A DNA stretch of 54,589 nt, from positions 1-54,589 of the forward strand of contig JAHHLF010000141.1 in assembly GCA_018679315.1 (NCBI GenBank), read 5' to 3'. Positions 45,417 through 53,461 of the stretch are shown piece after piece. Position 1 is the stretch's first letter, and each line of letters begins with the position of its first letter. This stretch comes from Bacteroidia bacterium (GTDB lineage Bacteria > Bacteroidota > Bacteroidia > Flavobacteriales > Flavobacteriaceae). The notes below the pieces were generated by a model. It ran no database searches. It was given only the letters and a program-made list of their open reading frames with translations, and was not told the DNA's origin. Position numbers and translations under genes: made by a program.

Positions 45417-45962
45417 CTAAAGTACAAAGACCATTGTCAGGATGGTTAGTACAGCAAGCATCATCAGTATGAAGCTGTAAGCCAGGTTACGGACAGATTT
45501 GTTCACATCGCTCAATTTATTGGAAGCGATCAGCGAATGAACAAATATTTGCTGCCCCAGCTGGTCATAAAGGTCCTTATCATTCTTCAGCAGTCCGTGG
45601 AATTTTCTTGAGTAAGAGCGGATATCCCCATAATGCGTGATCGCATCATAGAAGAAGAACATGTTCTTGTCAAAACTTGTTTCGATCTGAGGCAAAAAGC
45701 ACCTGAACGCGTAATAGATCGACCGGCCGACAAAGAAGAAATAGATCAGCACAATGATTATGAGCAAGACGTTCGGCTGGAAGTTCGATTCCATGTTCAA
45801 AGTCATTTCGAAGACCACCCCTAGCACCAATCCATAAAAGGACATGATAAGCGCGGCCTTTAACTCAGCAGTGCGATTCAAGTCGCTGGTATGCCGGATG
45901 GTTTCCCAGTAGACAATGATCTTCTCCTCAGGGGTAAGTTTTACCTTTTCTTTAGCAGGCAT
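45417..45962 (-). CDS. PycTM-like (DUF5706) membrane protein, orphan
   Basis: 181 residues. Predicted order: a short charged N-terminus; a helix RHTSDLNRTAELKAALI leading into two transmembrane segments (about 37-56 and 63-84); a cytoplasmic middle part with RCFLPQIE, NMFFFYDAIT and DLYDQLGQQIFVHSLIASNKLSDVNKS split over helices; and a C-terminal transmembrane helix (about 160-180). This layout, with P-x(n)-FF-x-I, L-x-x-Q-I and S-x-IA-x-x-K positions, resembles the Pycsar effector family PycTM, membrane proteins that act on cCMP/cUMP. No cyclase gene is adjacent, so an immune role is unproven. It sits between the uronate operon and the tRNA hub. Confidence 0.6.
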   Translation of the reverse strand: MPAKEKVKLTPEEKIIVYWETIRHTSDLNRTAELKAALIMSFYGLVLGVVFEMTLNMESNFQPNVLLIIIVLIYFFFVGRSIYYAFRCFLPQIETSFDKNMFFFYDAITHYGDIRSYSRKFHGLLKNDKDLYDQLGQQIFVHSLIASNKLSDVNKSVRNLAYSFILMMLAVLTILTMVFVL

Positions 45963-46128
45963 AGGTTACCTTGGTTGACGCCTAAAGGTAGTAAATATTC
46001 ACATTTGGTCGGGAACGCAATTCGTGTTTTAGTAGTCAATGCTGCCCATTAGTAATTCATAAATATTTTGGGATCATTGCTCAATAAACAACTAAGAATG
46101 TTACTATTTTGTTACTATATTTAAAATA

Positions 46129-46161
46129 AAACCCTGAAAATAAGCGAATTAACAGGGTTTT
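46129..46161 (+). terminator. Terminator-like hairpin pointing right
   Basis: AAACCCTG / CAGGGTTT stem with a 16-base loop is followed by a run of T. No gene on the plus strand ends nearby, so it may be a leftover of a lost gene or serve to block read-through. The preceding bases 45963-46128 hold no gene I can support. Confidence 0.6.
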
Positions 46162-46169
46162 TTTGTTCT

Positions 46170-46211
46170 CGAGGCGGGAATTATCCTGACCGCAAGCGTC
46201 AGGATGAGTCA
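46170..46211. repeat. tRNA-3'-end-like sequence plus CTGAC/GTCAG hairpin
   Basis: The CTCGAGGCGGGA at its start equals the acceptor/T-arm end of the tRNA-Leu gene at 46488-46572 read on the same strand. It is followed by a perfect 8-bp stem ATCCTGAC / GTCAGGAT (46183-46190 / 46198-46205). Related copy at 29519-29560. Confidence 0.65.
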
Positions 46212-46441
46212 CGCTCGAACAAAGTCAAAAAAGAAAAGCCAGCCCTGCAGGCTTTCTATTTGACTTTTATCCGCTTACACTCGAATAAGTTCGGCGATGT
46301 TCTTAAAAAGAGTATACGGGAATTGCCTCCTTTCAGTCGGCGAGTCCCGCCCGAACAGAGTCATAGAAGAAAAGCCAGCCTTTCGGCCTATCTTTTGGCG
46401 TTTTATCCACTTACACTCGAACAAGTTCGGCGACGTTCCTA
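46206..46441. repeat. Degenerate tandem direct repeat, 136-bp period
   Basis: 46206-46305 and 46342-46441 align without gaps over 100 bases with 82 identities by hand count. The best conserved blocks are AAGCCAGCC, TTTATCC, CTTACACTCGAA and AAGTTCGGCGA. Each unit carries a weak GCC/GGC hairpin. Short open frames here are by-products of the repeat. Confidence 0.8.
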
Positions 46442-46448
46442 AAACGCC

Positions 46449-46476
46449 AAAAGTCAGAGCAATTGCTCTGACTTTT
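46449..46476. terminator. Terminator of tRNA-Leu
   Basis: A perfect 12-bp stem, AAAAGTCAGAGC / GCTCTGACTTTT with an AATT loop, lies 11 bases past the tRNA-Leu 3' end on the minus strand. It can act in both directions. Confidence 0.8.
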
Positions 46477-46487
46477 CTTCTTATTTG

Positions 46488-46572
46488 TACTCGAGGCGGG
46501 ACTTGAACCCGCACGGCCATAATGGCCATTGGATTTTAAGTCCAACGTGTCTACCAATTCCACCACTCGAGC
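46488..46572 (-). tRNA. tRNA-Leu (anticodon UAA)
   Basis: 85-base minus-strand gene. Acceptor stem GCTCGAG with CTCGAGT (first pair G-U), discriminator A, D-arm containing TGGTAGACA, and anticodon loop CTTAAAA (UAA). The long variable arm GGCCATTATGGCC is typical of class II tRNAs, and the T-arm is GCGGGTTCAAGTCCCGC. CCA is not encoded. All stems pair by eye. Confidence 0.95.
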
Positions 46573-46575
46573 TTG

Positions 46576-46613
46576 TCCTCCGAAGCTCCGATAAGTATCG
46601 GAGCGAAGGAGGA
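46576..46613. repeat. Long two-part palindrome 5' of tRNA-Leu
   Basis: Inner 9-bp stem GCTCCGATA / TATCGGAGC with a 2-base loop, symmetric GAA/GAA internal loop, outer stem TCCTCC / GGAGGA. No T-run follows, so not a plain terminator; it resembles a dispersed intergenic palindrome or a processing site in a tRNA precursor. Confidence 0.7.
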
Positions 46614-46626
46614 GCCGGACTTCTAT

Positions 46627-46652
46627 AAAAAAGCGCCGACAATCAGCGCTTG
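46627..46652 (-). terminator. Terminator downstream of tRNA-Gly
   Basis: On the minus strand, AAGCGC / GCGCTT with a 9-base loop runs into a run of six T. It lies beyond the tRNA-Gly 3'-end fragment, and may end a tRNA-Gly transcript separately from tRNA-Leu. Confidence 0.7.
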
Positions 46653-46656
46653 TTTT

Positions 46657-46678
46657 GAGCGAAAAACGGGATTCGAAC
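46657..46678 (-). repeat. Exact 22-bp copy of the tRNA-Gly 3' end
   Basis: Identical to 46775-46796, covering the T-loop, the T-arm 3' strand and the acceptor 3' strand of the tRNA-Gly gene 118 bp away. The sequence beyond it does not pair into a T-arm or any cloverleaf. It is followed by a GCTGAC / GTCAGT hairpin (46686-46709) and a GCGACC / GGTCGC hairpin. It is a tRNA fragment: either an attachment-site remnant or the end of a decayed duplicate. Confidence 0.75.
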
Positions 46679-46775
46679 GTTCACTGCTGACTTGCGTGGC
46701 ATCGTCAGTGCCGCGACCGAGGTCGCAGTATAGGTATTACCCTAGCGTTAGAATCTCATTTTTCAATTAACTGAG

Positions 46776-46848
46776 AGCGAAAAACGGGATTCGAACCCGC
46801 GACCTCCACCTTGGCAAGGTGGCGCTCTACCAACTGAGCTATTTTCGC
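46776..46848 (-). tRNA. tRNA-Gly (anticodon GCC)
   Basis: 73-base minus-strand gene. Acceptor GCGAAAA / TTTTCGC, discriminator T, D-arm AGCTCAGTTGGTAGAGC, anticodon stem-loop CCACC-TTGCCAA-GGTGG (GCC), and T-arm CGCGGGTTCGAATCCCG. CCA is not encoded. Complete cloverleaf by eye. Confidence 0.96.
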
Positions 46849-47046
46849 ATTTTTAACCTGAACTCAGCTCGGCTGTAGTTCAGGGTTCGCATTCTAATTA
46901 TATCGCCCTCAATTTCTGTGATGGCACAAAGCTTGGCGCGAGCCCTGTAGTGAAACATGTTTCTACTACGGGGGAGCGCAAATTTAAAATAATTCTGTCA
47001 ATTGTCAGGCACATTCCACGAAAGAAATAGTCGCTTTACATCCTGT

Positions 47047-49665
47047 TTACGAAGTAGCCTTGTTTCTTTTGGTCAGCATACGTTTGATCTCGTTGAGCTT
47101 CATAAGTGCTTCCACCGGAGTCAGTGTGTTGATATCAAGATGGAGGATCTCATCCCTGATCTCTTCCAGCAAAGGATCATCCAATTTAAAAAAGCTGAGT
47201 TGTGACTCACTATGAGCTTCTTTAAGATCATCTCCTAACTCTTCGCTCGAATGGGATTTTTCTAACCTTGCTAAAAGTTTATTGGCCTTTCTGAGTACTT
47301 GTTGCGGCATACCGGCCATTCGGGCCACATGAATACCAAAACTATGCTCACTACCACCAGGTTCCAGTTTGCGCAGGAACAAAATCTTGTTCTTTACTTC
47401 TTTTATCGACACATTGAAATTTTTGATCCGCTCAAAGAGTGAAGTCATTTCATTGAGTTCGTGATAGTGGGTGGCGAATAAGGTTTTGGCTCGCGCCGGA
47501 TGTTCATGAATAAATTCTGAAATTGCCCAGGCAATGGAAATACCATCATAGGTGCTGGTGCCCCTACCTATTTCATCCAAGAGGATCAAACTCCGCTCTG
47601 AAAGATTGTTCAGGATGGAAGCGGTCTCATTCATTTCAACCATAAATGTGCTTTCACCAACAGAGATATTGTCGCTGGCACCTACGCGGGTAAATATCTT
47701 ATCTACATATCCTATTTTGGCTGAAGCCGCTGGTACATAACTGCCTATTTGCGCTAACAAGACGATCAGAGCAGTTTGCCTCAGTATGGCAGATTTCCCG
47801 CTCATATTCGGACCTGTGATCATCAGGATCTGCTGATCTTCGGTGTTTAATACAACATCATTTGGGATAAAGGGTTCTCCCGGAGGCAATTGTTTCTCAA
47901 TGACCGGATGCCGGCCATCCCGTATTACTATATCCAGACCGGTATGCATTTCAGGTGCTACATAGGAATTCTCTTCTGCCAACTCACCAAAGGCACTCAA
48001 ACAATCCAATTCGGCTAATAAACGGGCGTTCTCCTGTACCGGCTGAATAAAATCGCGCATCCATAAGATCAATTGCTCAAATAAGTGCCGCTCCAATTCC
48101 AGGATGCGTTCTTCAGCCCCCAGGATCTTTGCTTCATATTCTTTTAATTCTTCAGTAATATATCGCTCCGCGTTTACCAGTGTCTGCTTACGGATCCAAG
48201 ATTCGGGCACTTTATCTTTATGCGCATTGCGCACTTCCAAATAATAGCCAAATACATTATTGGACGATATTTTTAAGGAACTTATCCCTGTATTCTGCAT
48301 CTCCCTTTCTACCATGGAATCCAGATATTCCTTACCCGAATAAGCGAGTTTTCGCAGCTCATCCAATTCCTCTGAAAATCCTTCGGCAATGACAATCCCT
48401 TTGCCTACCTGGGCCACGGCGTTGCTGTCTAATACAGTTTGAATGCGATCAATAAGGGCTTCGCAAATGTTTAGGTTGCTGGATAAAAAATTAAGTGCTT
48501 CTGATTCTTTCTGAGTAGACAACTCTTTAATTGGGGCGACGTACGTCAGGGCTGTACTAAATTGTACCACTTCTCTTGGTGTGACCTTCCCAGTTGCAAT
48601 TTTGGAGAGTATTCGTTCAAGATCCCCAATTTTTTTCAGTGAGGAACGAAGTGATTCCCGCGATTCCTGATTTTCCAGCCAGTAACCAACGATCTCATGC
48701 CTGTTCCCCAGGATGCTGAGATCTAAAAGCGGCAATGCCAGCCAACGGCGCAACATCCTGCCGCCCATAGGGGTGCTGGTCCGGTCTATAATTTCAAAAA
48801 GGGAAACACCCTGAGGGTGTGTCGATCTGAATAATTCCAGGTTACGGACCGTAAAATGATCTAGCCAAACGGCTTCAGAAGAGGCGATTCGCTGAATCCT
48901 GTTAATATGCTTTATCTGGGTGTGCTGGGTTTCAGAGATGTAGTGCATGACCGCTCCTGCGGCAATGATGCCCATTGGCAAGTGTTCTATTCCAAATCCT
49001 TTTAAAGAAGATGTGCCAAAATGCCTGGCCAAAAGTTCCTGCGAATAATCTTCCTGGAAGATCCATTCATCCAAAACGAAGAGGTGCCCATTGCTGATCC
49101 AGGATTCAAGTTCTTTCTTTTGAGATTTAGGAAGAAGAATTTCACTGGGATGAAAATTTTCCAGCAAGCGTTCTACCTGGGCTACTGTACCTTCACTCAC
49201 TAAAAATTCCCCTGTAGAAATATCAAGGAAGCTCACCCCATAGCCATTCCTTCCCGGATAAACGGCTGCCAGGAAATTGTTCTCTTTGGCCTGCAGCAAC
49301 TCATCACTTAATGCCACACCGGGTGTAACTAATTCTGTCACACCTCTTTTAACGATGGTTTTGGTCTGTTTAGGATCTTCCAATTGATCACAAATGGCAA
49401 CCCTGTATCCTGCCTTTACTAGTTTTGGCAAGTAGGTGTGAAGGGCGTGATGCGGAAAACCGGCCAAAGCCGTTTTATCACCTCCATTGTTGCGCTGGGT
49501 CAAGACGATGCCCAAAGCCTCTGCAGCTTTTTTGGCATCCTCGCCGAAAGTTTCATAGAAATCGCCCACCCTGAAGAGCAGCAATGCATCCGGGTGTTTG
49601 CTTTTGATGCTGTTATACTGCCGCATCAAGGGGGTTACTTTTTTTACTTTTTTGGCTTCTTTCAT
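47047..49665 (-). CDS. mutS: DNA mismatch repair protein MutS
   Basis: 872 residues. N-terminal mismatch-recognition domain with TPLMRQYNSIKSKHPDALLL and the Phe-x-Glu-type motif in RVGDFYETF, then connector, lever and clamp domains. The C-terminal ABC ATPase has Walker A GPNMSGKS (618-625), a Walker B region with LILLDEIGRGTSTYDG and the FATHYHEL switch. The final helix-turn-helix (LTPVEALMKLNEIK) for dimerisation is present. Normal MutS1 length. Probably monocistronic, divergent from the TrmH-type gene. Confidence 0.98.
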   Translation of the reverse strand: MKEAKKVKKVTPLMRQYNSIKSKHPDALLLFRVGDFYETFGEDAKKAAEALGIVLTQRNNGGDKTALAGFPHHALHTYLPKLVKAGYRVAICDQLEDPKQTKTIVKRGVTELVTPGVALSDELLQAKENNFLAAVYPGRNGYGVSFLDISTGEFLVSEGTVAQVERLLENFHPSEILLPKSQKKELESWISNGHLFVLDEWIFQEDYSQELLARHFGTSSLKGFGIEHLPMGIIAAGAVMHYISETQHTQIKHINRIQRIASSEAVWLDHFTVRNLELFRSTHPQGVSLFEIIDRTSTPMGGRMLRRWLALPLLDLSILGNRHEIVGYWLENQESRESLRSSLKKIGDLERILSKIATGKVTPREVVQFSTALTYVAPIKELSTQKESEALNFLSSNLNICEALIDRIQTVLDSNAVAQVGKGIVIAEGFSEELDELRKLAYSGKEYLDSMVEREMQNTGISSLKISSNNVFGYYLEVRNAHKDKVPESWIRKQTLVNAERYITEELKEYEAKILGAEERILELERHLFEQLILWMRDFIQPVQENARLLAELDCLSAFGELAEENSYVAPEMHTGLDIVIRDGRHPVIEKQLPPGEPFIPNDVVLNTEDQQILMITGPNMSGKSAILRQTALIVLLAQIGSYVPAASAKIGYVDKIFTRVGASDNISVGESTFMVEMNETASILNNLSERSLILLDEIGRGTSTYDGISIAWAISEFIHEHPARAKTLFATHYHELNEMTSLFERIKNFNVSIKEVKNKILFLRKLEPGGSEHSFGIHVARMAGMPQQVLRKANKLLARLEKSHSSEELGDDLKEAHSESQLSFFKLDDPLLEEIRDEILHLDINTLTPVEALMKLNEIKRMLTKRNKATS

Positions 49666-49775
49666 CTACTTTTCCAGCAAAGAATCTAAAGTATTAATTT
49701 CGTTAAGGATTCTAAACCAATGTTGATATTTGGGAATAACTTTTCCACTAGAAACATATAGAGCTAAGCAGGTAC

Positions 49776-50309
49776 ATGAAGTTTCGTAAACTGGCCAATG
49801 AAGAATTAGACCGAATCGATATTGAGGAATTCAAAGCATCGGAGAAATTACCTGTTGTACTTGTTCTTGACAATATTCGAAGTTTGAATAATATCGGCTC
49901 TATTTTCCGTACAGCCGATGCCTTTCGGATCGAACGTATATACCTCTGTGGGATCACTGCTCAACCTCCGCACCGCGATATTCAGAAGACAGCACTAGGT
50001 GCTACAGAAAGTGTTGCCTGGGAGTATTCCGAAGATGTATTAAAGGTCTTAAAGGACTTAAAAACCTCACATACACTAATTGCTGTTGAGCAGACAGAGA
50101 ATGCCGTTTTATTGACTGATTTTGAACCAGACAAGCAAAAAAGACTTGCCTTGATATTTGGCAACGAGGTAAAAGGCGTTCAGCAGGAGGCCATAGATCT
50201 TTGTGAAACCGTCGTGGAAATACCTCAGAAGGGAACGAAACACTCTTTTAATATAGCCGTAAGTGTCGGGATATTGCTTTGGGATATTTTTACAAAAATA
50301 CGCAGCTAA
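49776..50309 (+). CDS. SpoU/TrmH-family RNA 2'-O-methyltransferase
   Basis: 177 residues, a minimal SPOUT domain without an added RNA-binding domain. Motif 1 is LDNIRSLNNIGSIFRTADAF, motif 2 LIFGNEVKGV, motif 3 EIPQKGTKHSFNIAVSVGI, which form the knotted SAM site. Methylates a ribose 2'-OH of tRNA or rRNA; the exact target cannot be read from sequence. Divergent from mutS; a hairpin follows its stop. Confidence 0.92.
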   Translation: MKFRKLANEELDRIDIEEFKASEKLPVVLVLDNIRSLNNIGSIFRTADAFRIERIYLCGITAQPPHRDIQKTALGATESVAWEYSEDVLKVLKDLKTSHTLIAVEQTENAVLLTDFEPDKQKRLALIFGNEVKGVQQEAIDLCETVVEIPQKGTKHSFNIAVSVGILLWDIFTKIRS

Positions 50310-50322
50310 CCTACTGAAAACG

Positions 50323-50352
50323 AAGACCCCTGACAAGAATGCCAAGGGTCTT
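50323..50352. terminator. Hairpin after the TrmH-type gene
   Basis: AAGACCC / GGGTCTT stem 13 bases after the stop, in the convergent gap with the FolK-dNK gene. No long T-run on the plus strand, so terminator strength is uncertain. Confidence 0.5.
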
Positions 50353-50492
50353 ACTATAGTGTTTGAGTTAGTTAGTTACTATTTAAGTGCGTGCAATAAA
50401 GTGATTCCAGCCTAACTACGCAAATAATTTTCACTCAAATTGAAGCCCTATAAATTTAATTGATAACGTAGGTATAGACCTACAATTATATT

Positions 50493-51629
50493 TTATTGGA
50501 GCCAATGCCGCTCTATCTCTTCTAATATTTTCTGATAATCGGCCTCATGGTCTACGAAATCCATGTCGCTGATATCCAGTATGGCCGACTTTTGTTCTTG
50601 CTGACTCTTTATAAATTCGAGATATCCTTTATTAATATGTTCCAGGTAATGTGGTTCTATTTCTTGCTCATAGCTTCTACCTCTTTTACGAATGTTTTCC
50701 ATGAGTCGCTCTGTATTCTGATAGAGATAAACATAGAGATCGGGTTTTTTGACATTCGTATACATCGAATTAAAGATCTTCCTGTACAAATTGAATTCAT
50801 CTTTCTGTAGGGTAACCTGGGCGAAGATGAGGGATTTATAGATATCATAATCACTTACCATAAAGTTCTTGAACAGATCGAATTGCGATGTATCATCTGT
50901 GAATTGCTGATATCTGTCTGCCAGAAATGACATTTCCAGGGGAAAAGCATACCTGCTTTGATCTTTGTAAAATTTGGGCAGAAAAGGATTGTCCGCAAAT
51001 CGCTCCAACACGATCTTGGCATTGAAATCTGTCGAGATCCTTTTGGCAAGAGAAGTTTTTCCAGCCCCAATGTTTCCTTCAATTGCCAGAAAATTAACTT
51101 CGGAAAAAAAGGATTCCCGGTCCGCAGATAAGGGCGGATATACTTTGGTTATAGCAGACCGGTCCGGACATTCCTGCAACATATTACGCGTGTCCTTTCC
51201 AAGCACCGGATGATAAAATTGTGGTGCAATATCCGCCAGGGGTTTAAGAACGAACTGTCTGTTTTGAATTTCAGGATGCGGTATGGTCAAACTATCTTTT
51301 TGGATCACCTGGTCGTCATAATACAGAATATCGAGGTCTATCACACGAGATTGATATCCCGAATCCGGATCTCGAATTCGCCCCATCTTCTCTTCAATTT
51401 TTATCAGCGCATCCATCAATTCATCCGGGGCTAGCGAGGTTGTTACACCTATACACATATTTAAAAAATCCTCCCCGTCAAACCCGATGGCAGCTGTCTC
51501 ATAAACCGATGAAACTGCCTGGATGTCACCTACTTGTGAACCTATTGCATAGATAGCCCTTTGCAATGCATAGAGCCTGTGGCCCTTATTGCTCCCAAAA
51601 GAAATATATGTAAGTGTAACATCTGACAT
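50493..51629 (-). CDS. folK: FolK-deoxynucleoside kinase fusion
   Basis: 378 residues from the ATG at 51629, where the FolK start (DVTLTYISFGSNKG) follows; the frame is open 11 codons upstream. N-terminal half (about 1-165) is 6-hydroxymethyl-7,8-dihydropterin pyrophosphokinase of folate synthesis, with SRVIDLDILYYDD and PHPEIQNRQFVLKPLADIAP. C-terminal half (about 175-378) is a deoxynucleoside kinase with P-loop GNIGAGKTSL, the ERF-type motif ERFADNPFL, and RKRGRSYEQEI of the lid. It joins folate and nucleotide salvage functions in one polypeptide, a fusion found in Bacteroidota. Divergent from sppA. Confidence 0.95.
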   Translation of the reverse strand: MSDVTLTYISFGSNKGHRLYALQRAIYAIGSQVGDIQAVSSVYETAAIGFDGEDFLNMCIGVTTSLAPDELMDALIKIEEKMGRIRDPDSGYQSRVIDLDILYYDDQVIQKDSLTIPHPEIQNRQFVLKPLADIAPQFYHPVLGKDTRNMLQECPDRSAITKVYPPLSADRESFFSEVNFLAIEGNIGAGKTSLAKRISTDFNAKIVLERFADNPFLPKFYKDQSRYAFPLEMSFLADRYQQFTDDTSQFDLFKNFMVSDYDIYKSLIFAQVTLQKDEFNLYRKIFNSMYTNVKKPDLYVYLYQNTERLMENIRKRGRSYEQEIEPHYLEHINKGYLEFIKSQQEQKSAILDISDMDFVDHEADYQKILEEIERHWLQ

Positions 51630-51668
51630 GATGAGCGGACAAATTACGTAAAAGAAAGTCACTTTGGT

Positions 51669-51676
51669 TATCTTTG
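51669..51676 (+). promoter_or_regulatory. Candidate -7 element for sppA
   Basis: TATCTTTG matches TAnnTTTG and lies 24 bases before the sppA ATG. No clear -33 TTG at the usual distance. Confidence 0.4.
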
Positions 51677-51700
51677 ATGACCATTTAAATATTGAATTGT

Positions 51701-53458
51701 ATGAAATTCTTACGGAACCTACTGGCCGCTGTTTTAGGCTCTTTAATAGCTTTTGGAATAGTCTTTTTTATGTTCCTGATATTCGCTAGCCTGGCAAGCA
51801 CGGAAGAAGGTGTATCGGTTAAGGATGATTCTGTTTTAGAGCTAAAAATTCCTTATCCCGTTCAGGATTATACAGGTAATTCTGATGATGACCCTTTTAA
51901 TCTATTCTATGAGCCGGTAATGGGCCTGGATGAGATAATTCATGCCATACATATTGCCGCAGAGGATGATGACATAAAAGGAATTAGTTTAAATAACAAC
52001 TTCCTGATGGCTGGGATCTCACAGGCTCAGGCGATACGTAAAGCCCTCGAAAATTTCAAATCTACCGGCAAATTCATCTACGCTTATGGTGATTTCTATA
52101 TGCAAAAGGACTATTACCTGGCAACTGTTGCGGATAGTATCTTTCTAAATCCATTAGGAGGACTGGATTTTAAAGGATTAGCTGCCGAGGTTCTGTTTTT
52201 TAAAGATATCCAGGATAAAACAGGTATTAAAATGGAAGTAGTTCGCCATGGGAAATATAAAAGCGCTGTCGAACCCTTCCTTGATGATGAAATGAGTCCT
52301 GAAAACCGGGAACAGATCGCTGCATTATTAGAGTCTGTCTGGGAGTCAATGGTCACAGAGATCTCAGAAGGTAGAGAACTGTCTGCAGAAACACTTAATA
52401 GTATTGCCGATACCCTGGGCGCACGCCTTCCGGACTATGCACAGGCATCCGGACTGGTAGATGGTGTTCTTTATGCAGATGAATATGAAAACCGGTTGAA
52501 ATTAGCGACAGGTACTGATCTGGAGGATAAACAGCCAGTGGTCGATGTTCAGGATTATATGAAGCGCTCTTCCAAGCGAAAGATCTATAGTGGTAAAGAC
52601 AAAGTTGCTGTTATCTATGCACAGGGAGATATTATGTATGGGGAAGGCGGTCCTAATATTGTCGGCCAGGGATTGATCACAAAAGCCCTGCGAAAGGCCC
52701 GGGAGAACAGCCAGGTAAAAGCAGTAGTGCTGCGTGTTAACTCGCCGGGCGGATCTGCCATAACTTCGGATATTATTTGGCGTGAGGTAGAATTGACTAA
52801 AGAAAAAATACCGGTTGTGGTATCCATGGGCAATGTGGCTGCATCAGGGGGCTATTATATTGCCGTCGGCGCAGATAAGATCTTTGCCGAACCTACTTCC
52901 ATCACTGGATCAATAGGTGTATTCGGAACAATTCCGAACATCAGTGAATTTGCAGAGAAAATAGGCATCAATGCAGAACAGGTGGGAACAAATTTAAATT
53001 CTGTGGATTACTCCTTATTTGAGCCTATGAGTCCGCAATTCAGGGGTTATGTCAAAGAAGGCATTGAAGAAGTATATGAAACATTCCTTCGTCGTGTATC
53101 TGATGGCAGGAATATCAGCATGGCACAAGCAGACAGTCTGGCGCAAGGTCGGGTCTGGAGCGGAGTAGAAGCTAAAGAATTAGGCTTAGTCGATGAACTT
53201 GGCGGATTGGATGATGCCATCGTTGCTGCTGCCGAACTCGCTGATATCGAAGAGTTTGGAATTCGCAAATACCCCAGATTCAAATCCGGATTTGCGCGCT
53301 TTATGGAAGAAATGGCCAGCGCGAGATCTGATGGAGTGCAAACACAATTGCAGGAGGAAATGGGTCAGGAATTGTACAGTGTGTTCTCTGAATTAAAAAC
53401 CGTAGTTCAGCAAAGGGGCATACAGGCCAGACTTCCCTACACCATTCGCATCCGCTAG
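51701..53458 (+). CDS. sppA: Signal peptide peptidase SppA, long (67K) type
   Basis: 585 residues, tandem S49 peptidase domains. One N-terminal transmembrane helix (about 8-33) anchors it. The catalytic Lys187 is in GKYKSAVEPF of the first half, and the nucleophile Ser382 is in NVAASGGYYIA of the second, as in E. coli-type SppA, where one residue comes from each half. Degrades signal-peptide remnants in the membrane. ATG at 51701 chosen over a TTG three codons upstream. Followed after three bases by the queuosine-precursor transporter gene. Confidence 0.96.
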   Translation: MKFLRNLLAAVLGSLIAFGIVFFMFLIFASLASTEEGVSVKDDSVLELKIPYPVQDYTGNSDDDPFNLFYEPVMGLDEIIHAIHIAAEDDDIKGISLNNNFLMAGISQAQAIRKALENFKSTGKFIYAYGDFYMQKDYYLATVADSIFLNPLGGLDFKGLAAEVLFFKDIQDKTGIKMEVVRHGKYKSAVEPFLDDEMSPENREQIAALLESVWESMVTEISEGRELSAETLNSIADTLGARLPDYAQASGLVDGVLYADEYENRLKLATGTDLEDKQPVVDVQDYMKRSSKRKIYSGKDKVAVIYAQGDIMYGEGGPNIVGQGLITKALRKARENSQVKAVVLRVNSPGGSAITSDIIWREVELTKEKIPVVVSMGNVAASGGYYIAVGADKIFAEPTSITGSIGVFGTIPNISEFAEKIGINAEQVGTNLNSVDYSLFEPMSPQFRGYVKEGIEEVYETFLRRVSDGRNISMAQADSLAQGRVWSGVEAKELGLVDELGGLDDAIVAAAELADIEEFGIRKYPRFKSGFARFMEEMASARSDGVQTQLQEEMGQELYSVFSELKTVVQQRGIQARLPYTIRIR

Positions 53459-53461
53459 GAC

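Noticed and set aside
45389..45417. GGAAGC / GCTTCC hairpin between the transporter and the PycTM-like gene
   Set aside because: 6-bp stem with a 19-base loop and no T-run after it on either strand; too weak to call a terminator.
46206..46441. CRISPR-like array
   Set aside because: Only two units, period 136 bp with the whole unit conserved rather than short repeats with unique spacers, and no cas genes.
46260..46529. Overlapping 60-84-codon frames near tRNA-Leu
   Set aside because: They run through the tandem repeat, the terminator and the tRNA itself, so they are not coding.
46657..46760. A third tRNA gene
   Set aside because: Only the 3' 22 bases match tRNA-Gly; no T-arm, anticodon arm or D-arm can be paired in the adjoining sequence.
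45963..46848. Complete integrated element at the tRNA genes
   Set aside because: tRNA 3'-end fragments are present, but there is no integrase, excisionase or cargo between them; at most remnants.
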